NCBI GenBank assembly: GCA_001298555.1
Contig: LJCW01000365.1
Location: 1 to 46,783, forward strand
Source of the DNA: Actinobacteria bacterium OV450
GTDB lineage: Bacteria; Actinomycetota; Actinomycetes; Streptomycetales; Streptomycetaceae
Reading direction: 5' to 3'
DNA length: 46,783 bases
Numbering within the stretch: the stretch's first letter is position 1; every line of letters starts with the position of its first letter. The translations under genes were made by a program, and so were the position numbers. The notes beneath the pieces are model-generated. The model worked only from the letters and a program-made list of their open reading frames with translations. It ran no database searches and was not told the DNA's origin. Of the stretch, positions 17,439-25,961 are shown piece by piece.

Positions 17439-18467
17439 TCAGCCGCGGAGCTCCTGGGCGACGAGCTCCGCGATCTGGACCGCGTTCAGCGCCGCGCCCT
17501 TGCGGAGGTTGTCGTTCGAGAGGAACAGCGCGAGGCCGTTCTCGACGGTCTCGTCCACGCGGATGCGGCCCACGTACGAGGCGTCCCGGCCCGCAGCCTG
17601 GAGGGGGGTCGGGATCTCCGAGAGCTCAACGCCCGGGGCGTCCTTCAGCAGCTCGTACGCGCGCTCCACGCTGATCGGGTTCGCGAAGCGGGCGTTGACC
17701 TGGAGGGAGTGGCCGGAGAAGACCGGTACGCGCACGCAGGTCCCGGAGACCTTGAGCTCCGGGATCTCCAGGATCTTGCGGGACTCGTTGCGGAGCTTCT
17801 GCTCCTCGTCGGTCTCGAAGGAGCCGTCGTCGACCAGGTTGCCCGCGAGCGGCACCACGTTGTACGCGATGGGGCGCTTGTAGACGGCCGGCTCGGGGAA
17901 GTCCACCGCGCCGCCGTCGAAGGTCAGCTGGTCGGCGGCCTCGGAGACCGCGCAGGCCTGGCCCTTGAGCTCGGCGACACCGGCCAGGCCGGAGCCGGAG
18001 ACGGCCTGGTAGGTGGTGGCGACCATCGCCGTCAGGCCGGCCTCCTCGTGCAGCGGGCGCAGCACGGGCATCGCGGCCATGGTGGTGCAGTTCGGGTTCG
18101 CGATGATGCCCTTGGGACGGTCCTTGATCGCGTGCGGGTTGACCTCGGAGACGACGAGCGGCACCTCGGGGTCGCGGCGCCAGGCGGAGGAGTTGTCGAT
18201 CACGACGGCGCCCTGGGCGGCGACCTTCTCGGCGAGGGCCTTGGACGTCGCGCCGCCCGCGGAGAAGAGCACGATGTCCAGGCCGGAGTAGTCGGCCGTG
18301 GAGGCGTCCTCGATGGTGATCTCCGTGCCCTCCCAGGCGAGGGTCGAGCCCGCGGAACGGGCCGAGGCGAACAGCCGCAGCTCGTCCACCGGGAACTTGC
18401 GCTCGGCGAGGATGCCGCGCATGACTCCGCCGACCTGTCCGGTGGCTCCGACGATTCCGACCCTCAC
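17439..18467 (-). CDS. asd: Aspartate-semialdehyde dehydrogenase
   Basis: The enzyme reduces aspartyl phosphate to aspartate semialdehyde with NADPH, the branch point to lysine/diaminopimelate, threonine and methionine. The 342 residues include the nucleotide loop GIVGATGQVGG at the N-terminus, SARSAG, SSAWRRD, catalytic Cys127 in NPNCTTM, and SGSGLAG. All are as expected for the family. GTG at 18467 has AGAAGGAG upstream. Streptomycetes usually carry another asd next to the aspartokinase gene; none is in this window, so this may be a second copy. A GTCCGTT-N3-CGGAC element lies 80 bases upstream (18547-18561) and could control it. Confidence 0.94.
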   Translation of the reverse strand: MRVGIVGATGQVGGVMRGILAERKFPVDELRLFASARSAGSTLAWEGTEITIEDASTADYSGLDIVLFSAGGATSKALAEKVAAQGAVVIDNSSAWRRDPEVPLVVSEVNPHAIKDRPKGIIANPNCTTMAAMPVLRPLHEEAGLTAMVATTYQAVSGSGLAGVAELKGQACAVSEAADQLTFDGGAVDFPEPAVYKRPIAYNVVPLAGNLVDDGSFETDEEQKLRNESRKILEIPELKVSGTCVRVPVFSGHSLQVNARFANPISVERAYELLKDAPGVELSEIPTPLQAAGRDASYVGRIRVDETVENGLALFLSNDNLRKGAALNAVQIAELVAQELRG

Positions 18468-18546
18468 GGTGACTCCTTCTGGTACTTACGACGCGGGCGC
18501 GTGAAGCCATCATGCGTTCGACCCCACGAGGCTTGTCCAATCCATT

Positions 18547-18561
18547 GTCCGAGGAACGGAC
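18547..18561 (-). promoter_or_regulatory. GTCCGTT-N3-CGGAC element, site 1
   Basis: Read on the minus strand this is GTCCGTTCCTCGGAC. It is one of four matches to the same 12 fixed positions in the window, and lies 80 bases upstream of asd and 157 bases upstream of the M28 peptidase start. Confidence 0.6.
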
Positions 18562-18667
18562 GGTGTCCCGGATGTGAACCCCCGTGACACGTTCGTGGCG
18601 GGCGTGTTGCACCCCCTCCGAGCGCCCGGTTCGTCCGGTCGCAGCCGGTTACGGTCCGTTCCGTCGC

Positions 18668-18682
18668 GTCCGTTATCCGGAC
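18668..18682 (+). promoter_or_regulatory. GTCCGTT-N3-CGGAC element, site 2
   Basis: GTCCGTTATCCGGAC ends 35 bases before the M28 peptidase GTG. It differs from site 4 (32917-32931) at one base. Confidence 0.65.
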
Positions 18683-18717
18683 GGATGTTCCGTACATCGA
18701 ACTCGGGGAGAACCACC

Positions 18718-20199
18718 GTGCGCGCCATCCGCCACCGACGCCGGTCCATACCGGCACTCGCCGCCCTCGCGGCCACCGCCGTCGCCGCACCCGTCCTGCT
18801 CGCCGCCACCCCGGCGGCCGCCCACCCGCGCGAGGGCAGGCTGGCCAGGGAGCTGGTGACGGATGTCACCGCCCGCGGCGCCTACCGCCACCTGGCGAAG
18901 TTCCAGCAGATCGCCGACGCCAACGGCGGCAACCGCGCCGCCGGCACGCCCGGGCACGCCGCCTCGGCCGCCTACGTCCACGACACGCTGAAGAAGGCCG
19001 GGTACCAGGTCGCGTACCAGGACTTCGACGTCTTCGAGGCGCACACGAGGACGGAGCGGGCCACCGTCCTCGGCGCGGCCCCGCGGGAGCTGCCCACCGC
19101 GGCCTTCACCTTCACCCCGTCGACGCCGGCCGGCGGGCTGACCGCCCCGCTCGCCCTCGCCCGGGTCGACGAGACCCCGGGCTGCGACGCCGCCGACTAT
19201 CCGGCCGGGGCCTTCACCGGGAAGATCGCCCTGGTCAAGCGGGGTGCGTGCACCTTCGTGGAGAAGCAGAAGGCGGCCGCCGCCGCGGGCGCGGCCGGCG
19301 TGATCGTCTACAACCACAGCGGCACCACCCCGGTCCGCGGCGGGTTCTCCTCGCCCGCCGAGGGGGTCATCCCGAGCGCCGGGATCACCCTCGCCGACGG
19401 GGAGGCGCTGGCTGCGGCCGTCGCCGGGGGCGAGGTGACCGTACGCCTGGAGCTGGACCAGGAGCACGTGAAGAGGACCACCCGCAACGTGATCGCCGAG
19501 ACGAAGGGCGGCCGCTCCGACCGCGTCGTCACGGTCGGCGCCCATCTGGACTCGGTCCCCGAGGGCCCGGGCATCAACGACAACGGCTCCGGCTCGGCCG
19601 GCCTGCTGGAGGTGGCCCTCCAACTCGCCCGGGAGGGCGCGAACACGAAGGGAAAGGGCCCCGCGAACAAGGTCCGCTTCGCCTGGTGGTCGGCGGAGGA
19701 GCTCGGCCTGCTGGGCTCCGAGCACTACGTGGCGCAGCTGTCCGCCCGGCAGAAGAAGGACATCGCGCTCTACCTGAACTTCGACATGATCGCCTCGCCG
19801 AACCCGGTGCAGTTCGTCTACGACGGCGATGACTCGGACAGGACCGGCGAGGGCGCCGGACCGGCCGGGTCGGCGCAGATCGAGGCGCTCATCAACGGCT
19901 TCCTCGACAAGAAGGGCAAGCCGCACGAGGGCAGCGACTTCGACGGCCGCTCCGACTACGGCCCGTTCATCGCGAACGGCATCCCGGCCGGCGGCACCTT
20001 CACCGGCGCCGAGGGCGTCAAGACCGCCGAGCAGGCCCTGCGGTACGGCGGCACGGCCGGGGCCCCGTACGACCCCAACTACCACGGGGCGGGCGACACG
20101 CTGAAGAACCTGGACCTGAAGGCCTTCGACACCAACCTGGACGTCATCGCCCACGCGGTCGGCACGTACGCCCAGGACCTGAGCTCGCTGGGCAGGTAG
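18718..20199 (+). CDS. Secreted M28-family aminopeptidase with PA domain
   Basis: This 493-residue exported zinc peptidase has a signal peptide (IRHRRRS then a hydrophobic stretch, probable cleavage after residue ~39 at AAAH). A protease-associated domain (about 140-240) is inserted before the catalytic half. The co-catalytic zinc site is complete: His276 in GAHLDSV, Asp288 in INDNGSG, Glu327/Glu328 in SAEELG, Asp356 in NFDMI and His456 in YHGAGDT. It resembles the S. griseus-type aminopeptidase with an added PA domain and should release hydrophobic N-terminal residues outside the cell. GTG at 18718 follows GGGGAG. A GTCCGTT-N3-CGGAC element lies just upstream and a hairpin follows. Confidence 0.93.
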   Translation: MRAIRHRRRSIPALAALAATAVAAPVLLAATPAAAHPREGRLARELVTDVTARGAYRHLAKFQQIADANGGNRAAGTPGHAASAAYVHDTLKKAGYQVAYQDFDVFEAHTRTERATVLGAAPRELPTAAFTFTPSTPAGGLTAPLALARVDETPGCDAADYPAGAFTGKIALVKRGACTFVEKQKAAAAAGAAGVIVYNHSGTTPVRGGFSSPAEGVIPSAGITLADGEALAAAVAGGEVTVRLELDQEHVKRTTRNVIAETKGGRSDRVVTVGAHLDSVPEGPGINDNGSGSAGLLEVALQLAREGANTKGKGPANKVRFAWWSAEELGLLGSEHYVAQLSARQKKDIALYLNFDMIASPNPVQFVYDGDDSDRTGEGAGPAGSAQIEALINGFLDKKGKPHEGSDFDGRSDYGPFIANGIPAGGTFTGAEGVKTAEQALRYGGTAGAPYDPNYHGAGDTLKNLDLKAFDTNLDVIAHAVGTYAQDLSSLGR

Positions 20200-20222
20200 G
20201 CCCCTGGCCCCGGGGGAAAAGC

Positions 20223-20259
20223 CCGGAGGGGCGGTGCTCGGTGAGCGCCGCCCCTCCGG
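20223..20259. terminator. Bidirectional terminator
   Basis: A 17-bp stem with one G-T pair and a 3-base loop lies between the converging M28 and S8 peptidase genes. Confidence 0.85.
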
Positions 20260-20275
20260 TGTTTACTCCGTGGGA

Positions 20276-23200
20276 TTACGGGGTGACCTTCTCGATCTGG
20301 ACGCTGCCGGTGCCGGCGGCGGTGCCGCGGCCGTTGAGCAGCTTGACCTCGCCGAAGAACTGACGGCCCTCGGGGGCCGGGGCGGCGGCGCGGACGTTCG
20401 CCGTGACGGACGCCGAGGCGCCGTTGGCGAGGTTCACCGCGGCGGCCCCGTCGACCTGGACGGAGCCCAGGGCGGACGAGAAGTACACGTCGCGGTAGTT
20501 GTACGTGGTGGAGCCGGACGGAACCGCGTAACCGGCGACCTCGATGGTGTAGGTGCCGGCGGCCGGGTTGAGCAGGGTCACGGCCTCCTCGGAGTCGCCG
20601 TCGGCGGAGGAGCCCACCTTCACGCCGTCCTTGAGGACGGTGAGGTCGAGGTCGGCACCGGTGTCGGAGACACCGCCGATGGCCACGTCCAGACGGGAGA
20701 CGCCCTCACCGATGGTGACGGTGCTGGTCTGGGTCTCGCCGTTGGCGATGGTCGGCTTGGCGACCTTGGCGGAGCCGAGCGGGCCGCCCTGGAGCTTGCC
20801 GCCGGAGATGGCCGCGGCCTCGTTCTTGATCGTCCACTGGACCGGGGCGGGGGTGCCCTGCTTCACCTCGGGCAGGACCTTGACCGCCGGGTCGAAGGCC
20901 GCACCGAGGACGGAGACGTCCAGCTTGAACGGGTTGTCGAGCAGCGGCGACGTACGGCGCGACTCGACCTCGATCTCCCAGACGCCCGGCTGCGGGTTGT
21001 CGTACGAACGCAGGTCGGGGCGGCACTTGTTGGCCGGGTTGTCGTAGTTCGGGTAGCACTGGGTGGTCGCGCTGTCCTCGACGCCCGTGCCGTACGGGTG
21101 GATCGAGATGAAGCGCGTCTGGCTGCCCGCCGCGAGACCGCCGAGGGCGACCTCAAGGGACTTCGCACCCTGCGGGACGGTGACGAAGTACGACTTGTGG
21201 CTGTTGCGCTGGACGGACGAGGTGTCCGACAGCGTGAACGACGGCTTCGCCAGCGGGGTGGAGGCGACGACCGTGGTCAGGATCTGCTTGTCGATGCCCT
21301 CGGTGGTCTCGTCGTCCAGCTGCAGGATGCCGCTGTGGACGCCGGCCGACTTGGGGTTGGCCTCGACCTTGATGGTGACCGGCTTGTTCAGCGGCAGCGT
21401 GACGTAGTCGTAGCCGCCGACGATCTTGAACGTGCCGTCGTTGTTGCGCCAGGTCAGGTCGTGACGGGTGCCGTACTTGACGCCCGTGGTGCGGGTGACG
21501 ACGACGTCGTAGACCTTCTTCTGGCCGACCTTCAGGCCGCCCTCGCGGTCGTAGAGGCCGGTGCCGAAGCCCGGGGTCTTCAGGAACTGGTCGAGCGCGG
21601 TGTCGACCGGGGCCTTGACGGTGAACTCGTTGGCCTTGGCGCCGCGCTGGAGGGACTCCCACGCGTCGACGATGTTGATCAGGCCCGCGCCCTGGGCGTG
21701 CGCCGGGACGTCGGCGATCTTCTTCGCGGTGCTGGTGAGCGCCACGCGCAGGCTCGCCGGGGTGACCGCGACGTGCTGCTGCTTGGCGGCCGAGAGCAGC
21801 AGGGCGCTGGCGCCCGTCGCCTGCGGCGAGGACATCGAGGTGCCCTGCAGCATCGAGTAACCGGCCGGCAGGCTGTAGCCGGCCTCCTTCACCGGGGAGC
21901 CGGGCAGCCAGGTCTGCGTGGTGTTGATGGCCGCGCCGGGGGCGGTGATGGTCGGCGTGAAGCCGCCGTCCTCACGCGGACCGCGCGAGGAGAACGGGAA
22001 CATGTTGTACTGCTTGGTCACGCCGGAGCCGTAGTTCGCGGCCCAGGTCTCCTTGGAGACCGCGGCACCCACGGAGATGACCTTGTCCGCGAGACCGGGG
22101 TCGCCGATGGTGTTGACACCGGGGCCCTCGTTGCCCGCCGAGATGACGAGCTGGACACCGTAGGTGTCGATGAGGTTCTTGTAGAGCTCGGCGCGGGCGT
22201 TGTTGCCGTCGTTCAGCGCCGGCAGGCCGCCGATGGACATGTTGACGATGTCCACGCCGCGGTTGACGACGAGGTCGATCATGCCCTCGGTCAGCGCGAC
22301 GTTGGTGCAGCCGCCGGACCAGGAGCAGGCGCGCGAGGAGACGATCTTCGCGCCGGGCGCCTCGCCGTTCATCTTGCCGCCGAAGAGGCTGTTGGCGGCG
22401 GTGATGCCGGCGACGTGCGTGCCGTGCTCGGACTCGATGATGCCGATGTTGACGAAGTCGGCCTTCTTGCCGACCCAGTCCCCGCCCAGCGGGTCCATCG
22501 GGACGTCCTTGCGGATCTGGATCACGAACGGGATGCGCTCGGCGACGTCGGTCGCCGGGTTGTCCGTGCCGAAGTAGCCGACCTGGTAGCCGTCCTTGTA
22601 CGGCTTCATCGGCTCGTTGTTCGTGAAGTCGCCGTCCTGGTCGGTGTCGACGCGGACGGTGCCGGCGGCGGCGTCGTAGAGCATGCCGAACCGGTCGGTG
22701 GTGTCCCCGTCCCGGTTGACGTCGCCCTTCGCGTCACCGGTGGCGGTGATCGACTCGCTGAAGCGGCTCCACTGGTACGAGCCCTCCGGGGCCTTCCAGC
22801 TCTGGCCGCCCGCGGTGAAGGTGCCGCCCGTGGCCGTGACCGGGGTGATCTGGGCCCGCCAGGTGGCGTCGTTGTCCGTGATCGGGTCGGTCGCGGTGAC
22901 CCAGTCGACGATCTTGCGCTCGCCGGTGGTGGTCTTCTGGAGCGCCGGGTGGCCGAGGTCGACGCCCGAGTCCAGGATGCCGATGGTCACGCCGCGGCCG
23001 TCGGCCTGCGGGTTCTTGGCGACGAAGTCCACCGCGCCGGTCTCGAAGGACGGGTTGTACGGGTTCTTCGCGGGGGTGTTCTTGTCCGGCCCGGGGTAGG
23101 TCTCGGTGGCGGTCTTCTTCGCCGAGCCCGAGTCCTTCCCGCCGTCGGGGCGCGGGTCCGACAGCTGGATCTCGTGCTTGAGGTCCATGGCGTGCACCGA

Positions 23201-23605
23201 GGACAGCTTGGCGGCCGCCTTCAGCGCGGCCTCGGCCTTGCCGGTGGGCAGCGTGGCCCGCACGTAGCCGAGCTTGTCGTTGGTCTGGCCGACGGAGGCA
23301 CCCTGGACCGCGGTCAGCTGGTCCGCGACCTGCTTGGTCTGGCCCGGGGCGGTGGCCACCATGACGGTGACGGTCGCGTCACCCTTGGCCTTGGCCTCCT
23401 GAAGCAGCTCGGCGTCCGCCGAACCCATCTTCTGCTCGGCGGACTTGACGGCCGGGCCGGTGCCCGGGGTGCCGCCTCCGGTGCCGGTGGCCGCGAACAC
23501 GGGCATCGCGCCCGCGGTCGCCAGCGCGGCGACCAGGCCGGCCGCGGCCGCGACGCGCGCGACGCGTCTGGCCCCGGATATGGAGCTGGGGGATTCGAGG
23601 GTCAT
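20276..23605 (-). CDS. Large secreted subtilisin-like serine protease (S8)
   Basis: This 1109-residue exported protease has a signal peptide (residues 1-40), an I9-like prodomain (about 60-150) and a split S8 catalytic domain. The triad is complete: Asp212 in GILDSGVDLG, His394 in EHGTHVAG and Ser590 in GTSMSSP, with the oxyanion Asn in SAGNEGPG. The ~180 residues between Asp and His are longer than in subtilisin and hold an insertion. The C-terminal half contains beta domains, including one resembling a PPC domain (near SDTGADLDLTVL). ATG at 23605 is preferred over ATG 23611 because AGGG then has usable spacing. It would supply peptides to the M28 and PepN enzymes nearby. Several TGACA-type repeats lie upstream. 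Confidence 0.93.
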   Translation of the reverse strand: MTLESPSSISGARRVARVAAAAGLVAALATAGAMPVFAATGTGGGTPGTGPAVKSAEQKMGSADAELLQEAKAKGDATVTVMVATAPGQTKQVADQLTAVQGASVGQTNDKLGYVRATLPTGKAEAALKAAAKLSSVHAMDLKHEIQLSDPRPDGGKDSGSAKKTATETYPGPDKNTPAKNPYNPSFETGAVDFVAKNPQADGRGVTIGILDSGVDLGHPALQKTTTGERKIVDWVTATDPITDNDATWRAQITPVTATGGTFTAGGQSWKAPEGSYQWSRFSESITATGDAKGDVNRDGDTTDRFGMLYDAAAGTVRVDTDQDGDFTNNEPMKPYKDGYQVGYFGTDNPATDVAERIPFVIQIRKDVPMDPLGGDWVGKKADFVNIGIIESEHGTHVAGITAANSLFGGKMNGEAPGAKIVSSRACSWSGGCTNVALTEGMIDLVVNRGVDIVNMSIGGLPALNDGNNARAELYKNLIDTYGVQLVISAGNEGPGVNTIGDPGLADKVISVGAAVSKETWAANYGSGVTKQYNMFPFSSRGPREDGGFTPTITAPGAAINTTQTWLPGSPVKEAGYSLPAGYSMLQGTSMSSPQATGASALLLSAAKQQHVAVTPASLRVALTSTAKKIADVPAHAQGAGLINIVDAWESLQRGAKANEFTVKAPVDTALDQFLKTPGFGTGLYDREGGLKVGQKKVYDVVVTRTTGVKYGTRHDLTWRNNDGTFKIVGGYDYVTLPLNKPVTIKVEANPKSAGVHSGILQLDDETTEGIDKQILTTVVASTPLAKPSFTLSDTSSVQRNSHKSYFVTVPQGAKSLEVALGGLAAGSQTRFISIHPYGTGVEDSATTQCYPNYDNPANKCRPDLRSYDNPQPGVWEIEVESRRTSPLLDNPFKLDVSVLGAAFDPAVKVLPEVKQGTPAPVQWTIKNEAAAISGGKLQGGPLGSAKVAKPTIANGETQTSTVTIGEGVSRLDVAIGGVSDTGADLDLTVLKDGVKVGSSADGDSEEAVTLLNPAAGTYTIEVAGYAVPSGSTTYNYRDVYFSSALGSVQVDGAAAVNLANGASASVTANVRAAAPAPEGRQFFGEVKLLNGRGTAAGTGSVQIEKVTP

Positions 23606-23879
23606 CAGCATCCCTGGATAAGTGAAAGATACGGTCCGGATTTCGGTGCCGGATGACCGGTCAGCTTTGCGCAAGTGACAGCTGTTTGGGGAGCGTTGTC
23701 ATTGACCGAGACCTGACATGGCGGACTCTCGCCAGGTCGGAGCATGCGCCATCGAGGCCGTACCGGGGCGTAGGGGTGCGAATCGCAGGGGGTGAAGAGT
23801 TGATTTATCGACTTCCCGACCTCATTGCGAGGATGTTGCGGTGCTCGGTGTCAGATCGGGTGTGACAACTTCCGGGCTG
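23606..23879. other. Promoter-bearing spacer before the S8 protease
   Basis: This 274-bp spacer is less GC-rich than its flanks. TGACA or its complement occurs at 23676, 23697, 23714, 23849 and 23863, and ACAGCTGT (23678-23685) is a perfect 8-bp palindrome. I see no convincing gene in it and no confident promoter. Confidence 0.4.
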
Positions 23880-24446
23880 TCAGCGCACGCGCGTGCGCGC
23901 GTAGTGCCGCGAGGCCTTCGCCCGGTTTCCGCACACGGACATCGAGCACCAGCGCCGGGTGCCGTTGCGCGAGGTGTCGTGGAAGTGCAGCACGCACGTC
24001 TCGGAGGCGCACTTGCGGATCCGTTCGGGCGTCGTGCCCAGCAGTTCCAGGTAGTCGCGGGCGGCCGTCCAGGCCGGCCCCCAGGCCGGATCCGCGAACT
24101 CGGCGCGCTCGCCGGGGCCTTCGGCGGTCAGGGTGGCCCGGATCCGCCCGTGTTCCAGGACCGCGTCGATCAGGGTGCGCGCGCTCTCGTCGGCCGGGTC
24201 CGCGACCGCGCGGGCGAGTGCCTCGCGGGCGGTCAGCAGGTGGACGAGCGTCGCCGCGTCGGCGCGGAAGCGGTCGGCCAGCCCGGTGCTGCGCAGCCAC
24301 ACCGCGAGCCCCTCGAGGCGGGTCAGCCCGAAGGCGCCGGCGAAGAGGTCGGTGATCTGGCCGTCCCGCATCCAGCGCGTGTTCAGCAGGTCCAGGGAGA
24401 CCGGCTCGCCCGTCAGGGGGCGGGGGTCCGCCGCCTCTGTCGCCAT
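23880..24446 (-). CDS. CGNR zinc-finger transcription factor
   Basis: This 188-residue protein carries the ABATE-type N-terminal domain (about residues 10-135, with SLDLLNTRW) and a C-terminal CGNR zinc finger. The ligands Cys146, Cys151, Cys167 and Cys172 are followed by GNR and a basic tail. These proteins are thought to be DNA-binding regulators with a stress-sensing N-domain. ATG at 24446 follows GGAGGAG. It is divergent from a VOC gene whose promoter is covered by a CTAACC/GGTTAG palindrome, so it is the natural candidate repressor of the VOC and flavin-fold genes. The ligand is unknown. Confidence 0.9.
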   Translation of the reverse strand: MATEAADPRPLTGEPVSLDLLNTRWMRDGQITDLFAGAFGLTRLEGLAVWLRSTGLADRFRADAATLVHLLTAREALARAVADPADESARTLIDAVLEHGRIRATLTAEGPGERAEFADPAWGPAWTAARDYLELLGTTPERIRKCASETCVLHFHDTSRNGTRRWCSMSVCGNRAKASRHYARTRVR

Positions 24447-24497
24447 CTCGCCGCTCCTCCGTGCGCGCCTGCTAACCCCTCAAGGGTACGTGGCCGG

Positions 24498-24542
24498 TTG
24501 ACGCCGTCGGCTCTAACCCTTAACTTTGATTTAGAAGGTTAG
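24498..24542 (+). promoter_or_regulatory. VOC promoter with CTAACC/GGTTAG operator
   Basis: TTGACG (24498-24503) and TAACTT (24521-24526) are 17 bases apart. CTAACCCTT (24513-24521) and AAGGTTAG (24535-24542) form an inverted repeat over the -10 box and likely start site. A further CTAACC lies at 24472, just upstream of the CGNR gene. Confidence 0.6.
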
Positions 24543-24576
24543 ATCTGAGTCGTGGAACCGATGAAAGGGGGCAGCC

Positions 24577-25035
24577 GTGACGGCTGTCATCAGCAAGCTG
24601 CGCACCGGGCACGTGGGCCTGAACGTCACCGACCTCCCCCGCTCCCTCGCCTTCTACCGGGACGCCCTCGGCTTCGAGCTGCTGGGCGAGGGCAAGGAGG
24701 AGGACCGCCGCTTCGCCTTCCTCGGACAGGACGGCGAACTCGTCCTCACGCTCTGGCAGCAGGCCGACAGCGGGTACGCCACGGCTGCCGCCGGACTGCA
24801 CCACCTGGCGCTCGCCGCCGCGACCATCGACGAGGTCCGGGCGTACGAGGAGCGGCTGCGCGGGCTGGGCGTGGAGTTCGCGTACGACGGGGTCGTCGCC
24901 CACGGTGAGGGCAGGGCCTCCGGCGGGATCTTCTTCCACGACCCCGACGGCACCCGTCTGGAGATCTCCGCACCGGCCGGCGCCGAAGCGTCACCCGCTC
25001 CCACCTCGGGGGCTCCGACCTGCGGTTTCTTCTAG
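24577..25035 (+). CDS. VOC (glyoxalase/dioxygenase fold) protein
   Basis: This 152-residue protein has two beta-alpha-beta3 modules. The first begins GHVGLNVTDLPRSLAFYRDALGF and the second runs from LHHLALAAATIDEV to FFHDPDGTRLEIS. His in GHVG, His in LHHL and Glu in LEIS sit at the metal-ligand positions of the superfamily, which includes glyoxalases, ring-cleavage dioxygenases and antibiotic-binding proteins, so the reaction is unknown. GTG at 24577 follows AAAGGGGGC. It lies 23 bases before the flavin-fold gene and forms an operon with it, divergent from the CGNR regulator. Confidence 0.88.
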   Translation: MTAVISKLRTGHVGLNVTDLPRSLAFYRDALGFELLGEGKEEDRRFAFLGQDGELVLTLWQQADSGYATAAAGLHHLALAAATIDEVRAYEERLRGLGVEFAYDGVVAHGEGRASGGIFFHDPDGTRLEISAPAGAEASPAPTSGAPTCGFF

Positions 25036-25058
25036 ACGCTCCGACAGGAGGCGGCATC

Positions 25059-25961
25059 ATGGACCGGTACCACCAGGGCTCGCTGGCCGTGCAGGAACGC
25101 GTCGGCGTGCGCGACCTCGCCGATCACGTCGGCCGTTCGATCGGCACGGGCATCAAGGACGTCGCCGCGGCCTTCCTGGAGCTCCAGCCCCACCTGGTCG
25201 TCGGCGCCGCCGACGGGGCGGGACGGCTGTGGGCCTCGCTGCTCACCGGCCCGCCCGGCTTCGTGCGGGCCACCGGTCCGCACCGGATGGCGGTCCGCGG
25301 CGGACCGCCGGCCGGGGACCCCCTCGCCGAGGCGCTGGCCACCGAGGGCACCCGGGTCGGGACCATCGCCCTCGACCCGCGCACCCGGCGCCGGATGCGG
25401 CTGAACGGGACCGTGGAGGTGACGGCGGGCGGGTTCGCGGTCGCGGCCGAACGGGTCTTCGCCAATTGCCCCAAGTACCTGCAGAGGCGGCAGCCGCTGG
25501 AGCTGGTCGCCGAAGGAGCCGGTGTCGTGCGGCTCGGGGACGCGCTCACCCCCGGCCAGGAGCGGGCCGTCCGGGCCGCCGACACCTTCTTCGTCGCCAC
25601 CACCGCCGAGGACGGGACCGATGCCAGCCACCGGGGCGGCATGCCGGGCTTCGTGGAGGTGCTCTCGCCGGTCGAGCTGTCCTGGCCGGACTATCCGGGC
25701 AACGCCATGTTCCTGACCCTGGGGAACCTGGCCGCCGATCCACGGGCCGGGCTGCTGTTCCCCGACTGGGAGAGCGGGGCGGTGCTCCAGCTCAGCGGGC
25801 GGGCCCGGACCGAGTTCGGCCGGGGCGGCAGCCGGACCGTCCGCTTCCGCGTCGAGGCCGTGGTGGAGGCGCTGCACCCCGGGCGGCTGCGCTGGAGCGC
25901 CCCGGAGTACTCGCCGGCCAACCCGGCGCTGCCGCCTCACCGCGGGAGTACGACCAGGTAG
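25059..25961 (+). CDS. Pyridoxamine 5'-phosphate oxidase-fold, probable flavin-binding protein
   Basis: This 300-residue protein resembles the PNPOx-like family. The recognisable core (about residues 175-260) is TFFVATTAEDGTDASHRGGMPGFVEV, then YPGNAMFLTLGNLAADPRAG and LQLSGRA. This is the split-barrel FMN/F420-binding pattern. The first half (YLQRRQ and earlier) is also of this type. Such proteins act as flavin- or F420-dependent reductases; the substrate is unknown. ATG at 25059 follows AGGAGG. It is the second gene of the VOC operon. Its last 25 bases overlap the 3' end of the opposing AbiEi-like gene. Confidence 0.85.
   Translation: MDRYHQGSLAVQERVGVRDLADHVGRSIGTGIKDVAAAFLELQPHLVVGAADGAGRLWASLLTGPPGFVRATGPHRMAVRGGPPAGDPLAEALATEGTRVGTIALDPRTRRRMRLNGTVEVTAGGFAVAAERVFANCPKYLQRRQPLELVAEGAGVVRLGDALTPGQERAVRAADTFFVATTAEDGTDASHRGGMPGFVEVLSPVELSWPDYPGNAMFLTLGNLAADPRAGLLFPDWESGAVLQLSGRARTEFGRGGSRTVRFRVEAVVEALHPGRLRWSAPEYSPANPALPPHRGSTTR

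Noticed and set aside
20234..23656. An 1140-residue open frame opposite the S8 protease.
   Set aside because: It is antisense to a gene with a complete catalytic triad and signal peptide. Long antisense frames are expected at this GC content; composition is Gly/Arg/Val-rich without domains.
23653..23865. A 70-codon rightward frame upstream of the S8 protease.
   Set aside because: It has no ribosome site, its codon use does not show the strong third-position GC of real genes here, and it covers the probable promoter region.
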